Part shown: positions 39,201 through 52,800 of the stretch, piece after piece
How the letters are laid out: every line of letters starts with the position of its first letter
How positions within the stretch are numbered: the stretch's first letter is position 1
Assembly: GCF_964340395.1 (NCBI RefSeq)
Contig: NC_135566.1
Span: 3,596,001-3,660,000, forward strand
Reading direction: 5' to 3'
DNA length: 64,000 nt
DNA from: Glandiceps talaboti
Lineage: Eukaryota > Hemichordata > Enteropneusta > Spengelidae
Position numbers and translations under genes: made by a program
The notes under the pieces: model-generated
Told to the model about the DNA's origin: nothing
The model's database searches: none
The model's input: the letters and a program-made list of their open reading frames with translations, nothing else

Positions 39201-42200
39201 CACAAATTCTCAAATCTCTAAACCTGCAAGGGAAAAGGCTATACAATATTACATGTAAAGATAGTGGCGTGCCGGGTTGGAGATATAAAACAACAAACAA
39301 ACAAACATGATTACTAGTAAGAAACCAACTACAGAACCTCAAACACAAGAGACAGAGTACAAAAGTTAACAGGTATTCATTAAAAGTAAAAACCAACTCA
39401 AGAGGGGGTGTCACAATTACAAAAGTTGGAATTGAGAAAACCACTACCATTGAAGAAAAAAGAAGATAGTCACATGCAAGGTGCAGAGAAAAACACACAC
39501 TTGAAACACTGTTTCATATTAATAGGAAACATATACGAATTGGAGAGTAGTTCCCGTAACACCATGAGTAACATGCATTTTGTATCAGTGAGGAGGAAAA
39601 CAGATGCTCAGCGCACCCTTTAATAGTAAAAACACTGGGAAACACATAGGAATTGAAGAACTAAATACCACCACTGGAATATGAGTCACATGCAAGGTGT
39701 CAGTGAAGAGAAAAACAGACACTCAGAACACCATTACATAGTATATAGGAAACATCTATTGGAGGGTATTTCAATAACATCTTTGATCAGACATAAGACA
39801 GTAGCATGCAAGGTGCCAGTGCATAGAAAACAGACAGACGGAACTTCACATCAGTAGGAAACACATAGACCTAGCCAGGTGACAGAAAAAAGCATATATA
39901 AAAAGGAACCTTGTTTGGGTGGTGTGTCCATGGGAGGTAGGTCTGGGTCAAAGTCTTGGGACAAAGCATTCTCAATTTCTGCAACAAGGTCTACAATATA
40001 ACAAATACATAATAAGAGGAAATAGTCTTTTAATACCATGACACATGCTAAGAGATGTGTAAAGGACAATAGAGGAAATTCATCATAGCAAAGATTGTGT
40101 TATTGAATTGTGTGAATCAATCACTGATGTAGATATGCTGGGTGTATTATTGAAAGTACATGTTAGTGTCACAAACACCAATCATGCTGGAAGGGGGGGG
40201 GGTATAATGGTATTGTCACAAACACACGCAACAGTTGCTGTGGGAAGGTTCACAAACACACAGAACATACTGGATGTGGGAAGGTTCACAAACACACAGA
40301 ATATACTATATGTGGGGAGGTTAACAAACACACAGAACATACTGGATGTGGGGAGGTTCACAAACACACAGAACATACTGGATGTGTGGGGAGGTTCACA
40401 AACACACAGAACATACTATATGTGGGGAGGTTCACAAACACACAGAATATACTATATGTGGGGAGGTTCACAAACACACAGAACATACTAGATGTGGGGA
40501 GGTTCATAAACACACAGAACATACTAGATGTGGGGAGGTTCACAAACACACAGAACATACTGGATGTGTGTGGAGATGTCCAAGGTATTGTTACAAACAC
40601 ACAAAACATGCCAGGTGTGGGGATCATGTTCTGGTACTGTCTGAAAAACACAGAACATGCTGTATGTGAAAATGTTATGGATACTGTAACAAACACAGAC
40701 ATCATGCTGGGTATGGGATATGTTAACAGTGAGTGTATCACAAACACAGAGATCATGCTGGGTATGGGATATGTTAACAGTGAGTGTATCACAAACACAG
40801 ACATCATGCTGGGTATGGGATATGTTGACAGTGAGTGTATCACAAACACAAATTCTAGACATAAGAATGGTTGATGGAAGAAATACTTAGTATTCCAAAA
40901 ACACACTAGATATAGGAAAACTTGGAAGTACTGTTACAAACACTCAGAACACACAACACAAAGAATTGTCAGTGCAAAGCGAATACCTTTACAGACCCAT
41001 AGAATACACTAGATGTAAGAATACCAGTTACTTAGCACAAGTACCTTCACAAACCCACAGACACACAATCAAGAAAACTTGTAGCAGGATTGCAAATGGG
41101 ACAGAAGGATACTAGACAACATCTTTCAACCCTCATTTCAAAGTATGGCATCACTACAAAACCTTTCAAAATGTAACTTTAAATGTAGTTACTCGTCACC
41201 TTACTACTTAGGGAGACGGTTATAATTTTGTGTCTTTCGTTGTGATCAACAACAAAGTAAGATGAAATACTAATGTCTAAATCTATATTATTCTTGATCA
41301 TAATGATTACAAATTTCTTCAGAATTGCAGGTTATAATACAATATTTCATATATTATCTAACAACAGTAAAATGGCTTGAATTTTTGACTAGTTTTGCAC
41401 CCCACTTTGCCTGATTTAACGTACGTCACTGAAAGACTGACTCTGATACAACTCGATCTTATTCAGCTTGTCCTGCTAACAATAGCAAGTTGATAATTAT
41501 GGTTTGGAAATCGAAGCAGTTTGCCACATCCCCAAATGCCAATAGAGGAACATCTCCATAGCTGATAAATCATGGTGGCAACTGATTACACAATGTTGAA
41601 AATCAGACAGTCTGATGAGTATTGTCGGACTCAGTCATTCAGTGCAGGATACAGACACAGTCATTCAGTGCAGGCTACAGACTCAGTCATTCAGTGCAGG
41701 CAACCTCAGTTGGTTTTTAAAGAAATTCAAATTGTATTTTTAGACTTTGAAATGAGAGTTTGGGAACAGAGATGGGGGGGGGGGGGTGTTTATGGAAAGA
41801 ACTAACACAGATGACAAAGTTATAAGACCTTCTATCTTAGTCTCCTCAATGACTTCTAAAACTGCTTCATCATCATTTGTTTGTTGTTTATCTAAAGTTT
41901 GCTTGGTGTCAGGGTCAGAGGTCACCACTGTGTCAGAGGTCACCACTGTGTCAGAGGTCACCACTGGAGATTTTATAGCAGTGCTGGGAGGTGGTAGTGA
42001 TGGCAACAACAACGGCGATGGTGGTGATGGCGATGATGCAACTTGTTTGTCAGTTTTAGGAGATTCCTGATCAGCAGATTTCTGAGATTTATCTAGAAAT
42101 TAACACATCACAAAGACAAAGTATAGAGTGAAGTTTGGTGAAGACGAACATGTGAGTGACGTTGTAAACTGTTGGTAGAGAGACAAACATGTGAGTGACA

Positions 42201-45200
42201 TTGTAAACTGTTGGTGGAGACAAACGTGAGTGGAGTGGTCAACTGACATCACACAAGTCATAGTCTCTCTGACTGTGTGTCAACTTGAAAACAAACATTA
42301 GGTGTAGCACATGGTGACAACAGCATGATGAAGGAAACAAGGTTATAAACATACAACATGAATTGGAATAGGAAGTTTGAACTGAACATTGCATTTTGAG
42401 CTCCAGCATGATTAGAGATCAAGCATACTCAACTTGACAGATACAACACATGTATAAGTTGGACTCTGGAACTGCAGCATGGAGCTGTATGTTGATAACA
42501 TGGTACACAATTGTAACATTACCATAATTTGTCTATTTCACAAGTGAAAACCACACTGTGCAAGTTTCAGTGTTATGAATATTTATCCTAACTGCATTAC
42601 TTTCACATGTGAATATCCAATATATTTGTTACTTTCATGCGTGAATATCCATAGTACATTTATTTCAAACTCTGGTGAATATCCAATATATTTGTTACTT
42701 TCATGCGTGAATATCCATAGAGTATTTATTTCAAACTCTGGTGAATATCCAATATATTTGTTACTTTCATGCGTGAATATCCATAGAGTATTTATTTCAA
42801 ACTCTGGTGAATATCCAATATATTTGTTACTTTCATGCGTGAATATCCATAGAGTATTTATTTCAAACTCTGGTGAATATCAAATATATTTATTACTTTC
42901 ATGGGTGACTATCCATAGTACATAGTACATTCACTTCACAAGTGAATATCCAATATATTTGTGACCTTCACATGTGAATATCCATAGTATATTTATTTTA
43001 AACTCTGGTGAATATCCAATGTATGTGTTACTTTCATATGTGAATATCCATAGTACTGGTATATTCATTTCATAGGTGAATGTCCAATGTATGTGTTACT
43101 TTCATATGTGAATATCCATAGTACTGGTATATTCATTTCATAGGTGAAAGTCCAATAACATGTTACTTTCAATTGTGAATATCCAATATACTGTTACCAT
43201 CACAAGACAACAGGAATAAATTTACAAAACAATATAAAACAGACGACTGTGAGGTAGTAAACTATGTAGTACAATGACCTGTAATGAATTTCATGAATTC
43301 TATACTTTATCATTCCAATGAATTAGTAATGAAAGAATTATCACATTACATAATTTATATTTTATTTATGGAATTTATGCATGACGTTAATAAAGTTCAA
43401 TAAAAGGAATGCAAACATGGAATTATTAATAACTATGTTTTGTTGTTGAGATGTTTGACCTAGATAAGAATGACCTGATCGATGTCTACAAATAATTTAA
43501 AATTATCGAAACACGGTGCCATCATTATTGTCTATTTTAAGAGAAATATTTGGGTGGAATCTAACATGACACTATAGTACTTTCAATGCCCCTCTATACA
43601 GCTGTAAATTTTAATCCCCAAATTTGGAGATCACCAATGAGGGCAGAACAACACGGCATAATCTTATAGACTGTCATGCCTCCCTGTCAGCCATAAGAGA
43701 TGACCAATGAAGGTAGAAAGACAAGATGTAATCTTATCATCTACAGTATGTAAGGTACAACATGTCATTGCCTCCCAGTCAGCCACAAGAGACAAAACTG
43801 GAGGTAGAACAACACGACATATCTTACAGACTTGTGAGATAAGTGATTGACGATAAAACAATGTTGTGAATTCACTAACATCACACCAGTAGACAGACAG
43901 ACAGAGAAGAGACTATAATACCAGAATAGTACTCTTCCATCAATATGAAACTGGATTTGTCTTGTCATATCCTTGCCTTTATCCTTTCAAATCTTCTATT
44001 TCCTAGTCTTATCAGATTCACTGATTACTTGGTCACTGAGTTATTTTTGATGTCTATCGGTACATATCAGCAGTATGACAGTTAACATTATCATCAATTT
44101 AAATGGATTTCATTCCATACTAATGACTAAGAATGGAATGTCTAGCGCAAAGGAATTGTTCAGTTAGCTTCCCAAAATAATGTATTATGTCTGAAGACAT
44201 CGACTGCTTTGCTGTTTTTACATGTTTATTAATAACCCTATTGTGTGAATTTCACATGTAAACACTAATGTGTGAATTTCACATGAAAACTAAACTTGAA
44301 TGTTCATTTCAAATGTGAACACTAATCTCAAACATTCATTTCATATATGAACACTGTTTGAATTTCACATGTGAACACTGATATTAAGTGTTCATTTCAC
44401 ATGTGAACACTTATATTGTTTGAATTTCACATGTGAACACTAATATTAAGTGTTCATTTCACGTGTGAACACTTATATTGTACATTCATTGTTCACATAT
44501 GAAATGAACATACAAAATCATTGTTCACATATGAAATGAACATACAAAATCAGTGTTCACATATGAAATGAATGTTCAATATTATTGTGTTCACATGTGA
44601 AATGAATCATAGACAAGGGTCTGTGAATGAATGTACAATATAAGTGTTCACATGTGAAATGAATGTACAATATAATATTGTGCATCAAATGTTACAGAAC
44701 TTGACTGAAACTAGTGTTGCAGTACATTTTCAACAGAACCCTTTCAGCTACGCAAACATCCACACATGACAATGGTCTCTTGATTATGTAACGACTGTTC
44801 CATAATGTCTTTGTTATGTCCTAGGTCACCTGGGTACTAGTACGGTAGGTGGGGTGACAGATTTGTAAGTGAAAGTTTGCCACCAATAACATCCATCACT
44901 TAGAACACTAAGATGGGACAAATGCTCCAATATCTTGTAGTTTCCCTGGTAACAGTTTGTTCCTGGCTAGTCTTATGAAACACTAAACTTGAAAATGAAG
45001 TTTGACATTACTTCAAAATGTTTGTCAACGTATCAACGAGAAAGTGAAAGTAAATCATTGGAAAGCAATGAAATCGTGAAAGTTAGTCAACTCAATTAAC
45101 AATATACGATGTATTTTCACAAAGATACTGTGATTACACCTGGATCTTGGAATGAGGTACTTCACTCCATGATCTATGTCAAAATACAGAGTTGTAGGGT

Positions 45201-46402
45201 TATAATCTAGTACTAAGTAACAATTGTCAACATTGACAAGGAATCATACATGTAGATTACATTTACATTATCAACTGAACCAGAATAGAATTCAATCCTA
45301 CCTTCTCCCTCGACAGGTTCTTGCAAAAACTCTGGCATGTCTTCATCTGTAACCGAGCATGTCATACAGTTCAAATTAGATTTGGACAAGACAACTGCAC
45401 TCAGCAGTCTGAACATGGTGAAAGACTGCAGTGGGTAAACTTAATCACTACATATATAGAGACCCACAACCAGAGCCTCCAGAGACTAAAGCTTAGAGAA
45501 CAATAGCACAAAGTCAGAATTCATCACTGGTAAAGTAATGGCAGTGCTTCTTTTTTATGACAGCACTGGCCAGGTCTGTGACTGAAGTCTGTGCTACAAC
45601 CAGGAAGAGTGGCACACACACCACAGTACAAGCATGTATTGACTGTATGACAACAAAGACTACACAATGTATAAAGTTGCTGGTATAATTAGGTACTGAA
45701 TAGGGCTCTATCTCTGTGTACAATAGCGGTCAGGTTGAGCTAAAACCACAGACAGAAAGATTAGAGGACAGTGTAAGAGCTATGTACTGGTATGACAGTG
45801 AAAGATAAAGAATGGACAGATAGATAATAGTCTGGTGACTGAGAGACCATATAATGCATGCAAGATATGACAGTTTGAAATGATGATATACAAACACTGT
45901 AGAGTCATTCTTACAGCAAGTTGGTCCGTCACATAATTTTTTTAACAACTCAAGTTATAAAAGTTTTAATTATTGAATTGTCTTTTTATTAAATCCATTT
46001 CATATTATCATTATAATATTTTCGTCTGCAACCAAATGTCATGGTAGTAATTTACACTAAACTTTTTGAAGAAAAAATTTGCGCTGAAGACACAAGCTTT
46101 GCTGTAATTACATATGACCCACTGTATTCATATATTAAACAATCATGTACTCATACTACTGCACTTGCACAATCTTAGTCTCAACAGAGATGGCGCTGTT
46201 GTGTTTGAAAGCAAGGCTGTTGACCTCTGACCTTTGAAGTGCTAAGAAACCTGCTAGTCATATCATAAAGTTGTTTGAATTTGTTAACTTGATGTATTTA
46301 TTGCCAAAATTGCAATTTTCTCTTTTCATTCATGATAATGATTTGATGAAAATAACTGATACCACCATTCTCGCAAGTGAAGGCATGTTTTTGGTACAAC
46401 CC

Positions 46403-46433
<31 letters not shown>

Positions 46434-46799
46434 AAAAAAAAATAATGGTGCCAATGGCATTGTAGCACAACTGTGAAGTTTGGTAAAGTTTGTGGTTATT
46501 TTATAAAAATCTTTATCCATGTACTGATCCATCCAATATGTACCAATGATTTATGTTCATGCAGTTTCTTAGTTTGTCATTTTAAAGTATATTTGATGTT
46601 TACTTGCCTAACTGCAATACTTTTTAATTGTCCATCTACATACGAAAGTAATGTTCCCTCCAATTTCTGAGGTGATCAGTCTGGTGGTTTTTGACTTTTA
46701 AGTTAAATTTACATGCAAATACACGCAACTGCACACACACGCACATACACACACGCAGTCACACAAGAAAGCACACACGCACGCACGCATTCACACACA

Positions 46800-46843
<44 letters not shown>

Positions 46844-49800
46844 TACACACATTTTGCCATGTCTATAGCACTACTGAACCTTAGTTCAGTTGTGCACATA
46901 AAAATACGATGTGTTGTACCAATGCCAAAAGAGATCTGTGGTGTTATAACAATGGATAGACATACATATTCCTATTCAAATGTTACTTTTGTTGGACAGT
47001 AGTATGTAAGTTCTGTAACAGAAGTACAAAATGGCTTGAATTGTGTACGTTACGCCAAAAAAACTGTACTTCGATTACTGATGCAAGACAGGAATGGTCA
47101 GAGCCAACAGTCTTACCATCAACTCTAAACCTACTTTCCAATGTAATTCTGCAAGCAGAGTAGGAGCACACCAGTAAATCCCAATAGAATAACAATTATT
47201 AGGAATCTTAGTATCTATGGCAGTAACTCATCTCTTTGGAATTCAAATTATGTCAAGTATCTTAGCTTCTCTCGATGGATATCATAATTTTAAAGTACAA
47301 ATGAATCATAATTCATGAGATGAAATTTGACAAGTTTATTCTGGAAAGTAGAAAATGTTATCCCTCCTTACAGGAAAACAAGTCTTTAATAGACAATAAA
47401 ATATGCTGTGTCACTCAGTGAAACAGGTTTGACCGATGTGTGAGGGCGCCCCGTCACAGTATACCTTACAGCCTAAGTACTACTAATAGAGTTACTAACA
47501 AAATAAGTGTTGGCGATAGTCTTTCTATTACATGCCTGCTACAGTACTTAGATTCATCAAAATTAAATGAGTCTGATAATGAAGCAAGAGGCTGGTCCCA
47601 ATAAAATCCTTTAATTTAAATTCTTCCTGTCCAGTAGAATTTTTCTGTACTAATATAAAAACCTGAAATTAATATTTGTTCAGATCCTATCAGTTTAATA
47701 TTAATATTAGTTGACAAATAAAATAATTTATCGCTGTAGTATAAATGTGTGACCATGCATATATATATGTTTTCAGTAGGGACATTCACATGAGTTGTAT
47801 GTCAGCTGTGATCAAACACCAACTTCCTATACCAATCCCCACCATGATTAAAAAGCCATCACCCAACAGCTGAACCCATATGTGTCCCCAAAGAAAACAC
47901 ATATTTTTTGAACTATTCACATTGTGTGATCAAGTCCGTAGTAGATGGATCAAACCATTGCATTCTTACTGTTCCAAAGTAACTATATTGTACTGTCCTA
48001 TTGATTCTTGGAACCATGAACAATGTAATCTCCATTATTCATATTATGTGCTTTAGCATGTAATAGATGGTAATTTCAAAAGAACTGTTATTTTTGTAAT
48101 TATAACATTTAAGAATTGCTTTGTCAAGATATTTCACATCTACTGTAATTCTCCTTTTATTGTGTGTTCAATTTCTGTGAAGGTTTCACAAATTAGGAGT
48201 GTCTCCCAACTATGATGTACATACAGTCATTGTCATTTCACTTAGACTGTAGTCATGGAAACAGGAGCAATCACAACAAAACTAAAAATGTCAGGATAAA
48301 TAGAGTGACATAAAATGACAGAAAACAAAGTAAAATTTAATAAAATTTCATCTTTGAATCTTTGAGTCTGAAAAGTACAAGATATCAAACAAGAGAAGTT
48401 TCCTTAATCAGATTTTGACAAAACTGAGTTGATACTAAAGATGAGTTACTGCCATAGTTAATATGTAATCCCAATACGGTATATAAGGTATCTACATAGT
48501 CTACTAGAGAGGGGCAAGTAACCAGGTTTGGGGGTGGGGGTGGGGGTGGGGGTTTAACTTAGTAAAATGAGCTGTGCTATGGCTTAGGTTACCTTCTGTA
48601 TTAACATCATCTTCGTCTAATATGCAAATGAAGTGATAAATGATGATGAACACACAAAGGAAAAAAGAAAAAGTTAAAACAAATCAGACAACAGCAAAAT
48701 ATCTTACTTTTAAAATATACAAGTTGAAAAGTAAACCAATAATAAAGTGTTATAAGAATAATGAAAATTCTAAAGTGATATTTAAACTAAATAAGATTAT
48801 TAATATAAAGAAAACAGTGCTTTGATTCTCTAAATCTAAATAATTATTACATTTTAATCCCATATTATATCTTAATATATAAAATGATGAGCCTGTGTAT
48901 TTCTATGGAAAGAAAGAGAGTGCATCTGAAAGACATTATACCAAGCCTTCCCAGCAAATGAAATTTAAAAATTCTTGTCATTACAGTCAGTTATTTCAAG
49001 CTAGCCCATCTTTAGACTGTAAGATATGTTGTGACGTTTCGCCCTCACCGGCCTCCTCTCACAGGGGTGAGTGTTAGGGGTTGGCCAATGTTTGAGGGCG
49101 CCCCATCACGGCGTACCTTACAGACTCGCCCATCTTTAACCCAATGTCAAATTCTTGTTTTAGATTTGTCACTGGTTGGAATACGAAAGGAGTCTAAACT
49201 GAGTTTATATGTTTTTGAGATGTAATATTCTTTTCTTTTCAGAATATATGGAGTTCTATTACACACATTTTGTTTGCATCTTTGTATATTACCAAAGGAT
49301 CAGTGGTCATGACTACACTTTAGCCCTCACTTTCCAAATCTGAGGCACCCTCTTTCATGAATACATGCAAAATGACCACAGTATGGGTTACTGACAATTG
49401 TCACGATAGAAAGTTTACCTGTAGGGCAATGAAGTCAATGTCTATAGACATTTAATAATGTGTGGTTAGCCTGACTAATGTCAAAAATTAGTGACTAAAT
49501 AAATGGGACTTATTAACATTTCACTTCTCACCATTCCATAATACTGGAGTACAATAAATTTCCAAGACTTTCCAAGAATGTTTTGGAATTCAAAGACTTT
49601 GCTGGGGTATCAAGAACCCTGCAACTCCTGCATATGTTGATACTTGTGTTATCATTTATTGCTACAGTTATCCCTCAAGCATGTCTTGCAAAAGTCTCAA
49701 AGCAAGTACATGAATGCTTTTGAGCAGTGTATTGTCACTACCTTGCATTATCAGCAACTACTTGACAGAACCAACTCAGACTATTTGTCTATCTTTAGTG

Positions 49801-52800
49801 AGAAGAACTATCTGTTTGCTTATATACCCCTCAATTCTTATTCTGAAATAACTTTTGATGTAAGTTTACTATACCTGCTACTCTCTCTATGAAGTTAGAA
49901 GGCACTAAACCACGTCTACCATCCATCAACTCCCCTTCATAATAACAATCCTGAAAATAATTCACAAATGAATATATCAGTACACCAGTACTTGAACACA
50001 TTCCATACTACCATACACATAGATATGAAAATATCAGTGCGCCACAGTACTTGAACACATTCCATACTACCGGTACCATACACATAGATATGAAAATATC
50101 AGTGCGCCACAGTACTTGAACACATTCCATACTACCATACACATAGGTATTGAATATATCAGTACACCAGTACTTCAACACATTCCAAACTGCCACACAC
50201 ATAGATATATTCTCTAGTAGGGAGGAGGCCCAGCTGGTAGTTCTCATTGGACAATGAAAGGTCATATAATAGTATACAATTTATTAGTACCTCATCCATA
50301 CTACCGTATACATAAATATATTCTCATGTTGAGGCTAGCTGGTAGTTCTCATTGGACAATGAAAGGCCATATATACATCTTATTGCTACCTCATCCATAC
50401 TACAGTGTAATCAGATATATTCCTGTGTGGAGGCTAGCTGAGAGGTCCAATTGGACAATGAATGGTCTTATAATTTTATTATCTACCTCATCCATACTGC
50501 CATATACATAGATATATTCCCCAGCGTTGAGGGCCAGCTCAGCTTCAGGGTGTTCGTTGGGTGAGTATTGTAAAGGATCATAGCTATAGCGTGCAATGAA
50601 GACTGACAACTTGTCACGTTTTGGAGGTATTGTTTGCTTGAGAACACTCATGTCAATCTTGTCACTGATGTCATCCAGTAGATCTCCAGCTTCACTCCCA
50701 CTGTCCATCTGTAATATAGAAATAATGTAATATAGATATAATGTAATAGGATTACAACATTCATATTGTAACCTCTATCCTACCAGGTCCCCAATTATAC
50801 AGCTGGGTTGACTGAGGCACAGTTGTGGTTCAAATCTTGCCCAAGGACTTCAGCAGCTCAGGAACAAATGATAGCACCGAGAATAGAACCAATAATTTCG
50901 ATGGAAGACAATATTTTATACTACTATAAATGGACAAACTGTACAGATATCTTCACAATAACTATACATATCTCTAAATAGTTGTTTAAGACAATCAAAC
51001 TTTGGAATTTTGACATTTACGTTATAACACAGTAGTAGATTTATGTACAAAAAGAAAATGAATCAATAGAAAGAGTGAATTTCACACAACATGCCAGCAT
51101 TGTGGTTTTCCTGTGTTTTGCTTGTCTGCCGGGTAGATTTTAGGGAAATTCTGGGATGGCAAACAAAGTATTTAATTGATAGAGCCTTATTATTGATATC
51201 CATTTTATATACTTTGATTGAAATTTGAACAGCTACACAAGAGATTCCAATATTAACGACAAACGTAATTCATTTATCAAAATGCATACTCAGTCAAATA
51301 CATCAAAAATTACAGATGTCACAATTATTACTTGTCATAAAGTTTGGGTTGACTTAGATATTTTTATTGATTCAGAAGTTATTTGTTATCATATCCATAT
51401 CTGTTAAGTCCTGTGAGGCAAAAGTATAATACCAGTGCTAGAATAATGACGATGAAACTGAGTTTCAATTTGGTGTTTTTTGGTAATCAAGTGAAATTTT
51501 ATGTGATGTGAAATCATGAATTGTCTACCCAGAACCCAGTTTATGAAAATATTTTTATTTCCTGGAGTGGTTGTTCTCCTTAAAGCTGTGACTTAGTGGA
51601 ATAATATACTTGTTTTTTTTACATTTGTTTTCAGATATCCGTTGATTTTTTTACATTTGTTTTCAGATATCCGTGGATTTAATATCTTTCATGTATTCAT
51701 TTAATATATCCAACCTGTTTGATACTTGTAAAGCTGCGACGTTGTGGTTTGATTCAAAAGTTTGTTTTTGTTTTTTTGAAGATATCCATTGATTTATATT
51801 AACCTTTCATATATTCTTCTAAGACACCCAATCTGTCTTGTACTTCGCTAAGCTATGACTTACAGGATTAGACACAATATAAGTAAGACAAATCCTCCTG
51901 ATTAATTAACTTCATGCAATGACCTTTGACCTCGAAGCCCCAAGTGTGCAACATCACCAACCATTCACCTGTCATTTTCAGATCATGACATCAGTCATCC
52001 TGAATAAGTAACACAGTCTCAACTTTATACTGTACATTTTATTACTTATTAACCATTTTTTTAAAAGTCTGTTCAGATATGCTAAGTTTTTCACCTCACT
52101 CATTTTTTAAAACATGATAAAAATAATTTGCTATGAAGGTACTTGATGTTTCTCTGAAATCACAAGTAATTGTAGGTGATGTGAAATTATGAAATGACTC
52201 TCCAGAACCCATAGTTTATGAAAATGTCTCTATCTCCTGGAGTGGTGTCCTCGTTTAAAGTCATCACTTACCAGGAGGAATATTTGAGGCTACTGATGTG
52301 AAATAACATTTTTTATTCAGATATCGACATGGTTATCAGCCAAATACTGAATAGCAGGTCATCAGAAATGATACATTTTGTTTGCAATCTTACTGAGATA
52401 AGTGAAAGTACTCTCTCACTACTCATTAATTGGTTTGCTATCAGCAAGAGGGAGCGAGATGAATCAGAAGACAGATTTCTGTGACAGTATACTACTATGA
52501 GGGTCTTTTATCAACTGTGGACAGTACTTCAAATGTAGGCTTTCTGACTAATCTGTTATCTGTTACTATCTGTTACATGCAGTTGGACTCAGTACTCAGT
52601 CTGCAGAATTACACTCATAGACTGTATTACAATCAGAGCTTGTACACATCTCCAAACATTTTACAGCAATACAACTTTTATTTCAATTTTAATAAAGATC
52701 AATTTTCAGTAACTTTCTGAATGTGGTCTTTCTTGAGATCTCCCTGGTTAATATGTTACATGTTATAAACATCTTAGACTCAATACTGACTCTGTAACTT

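Larger units (their letters stand above)
45347..48592 (-). other. RIM-BP intron 7 (3.2 kb)
   Basis: It contains a poly-C tract plus (CA)n at about 46400-46434, a second copy of the dispersed repeat from 3400 (about 46446-46522), (CA)n at about 46720-46850, a half MITE at about 47432-47476 and a G-rich run at 48528-48553. The remaining sequence shows no gene. Confidence 0.6.

Noticed and set aside
40108-40906. Long overlapping frames (up to 182 codons) in the 36-60 bp arrays
   Set aside because: Open on both strands with simple repeat peptides and no splice or domain support.
42575-42925. 116-codon frame with a 22-residue repeat
   Set aside because: The 66-bp period is a multiple of three, so openness is expected once one unit lacks stops.
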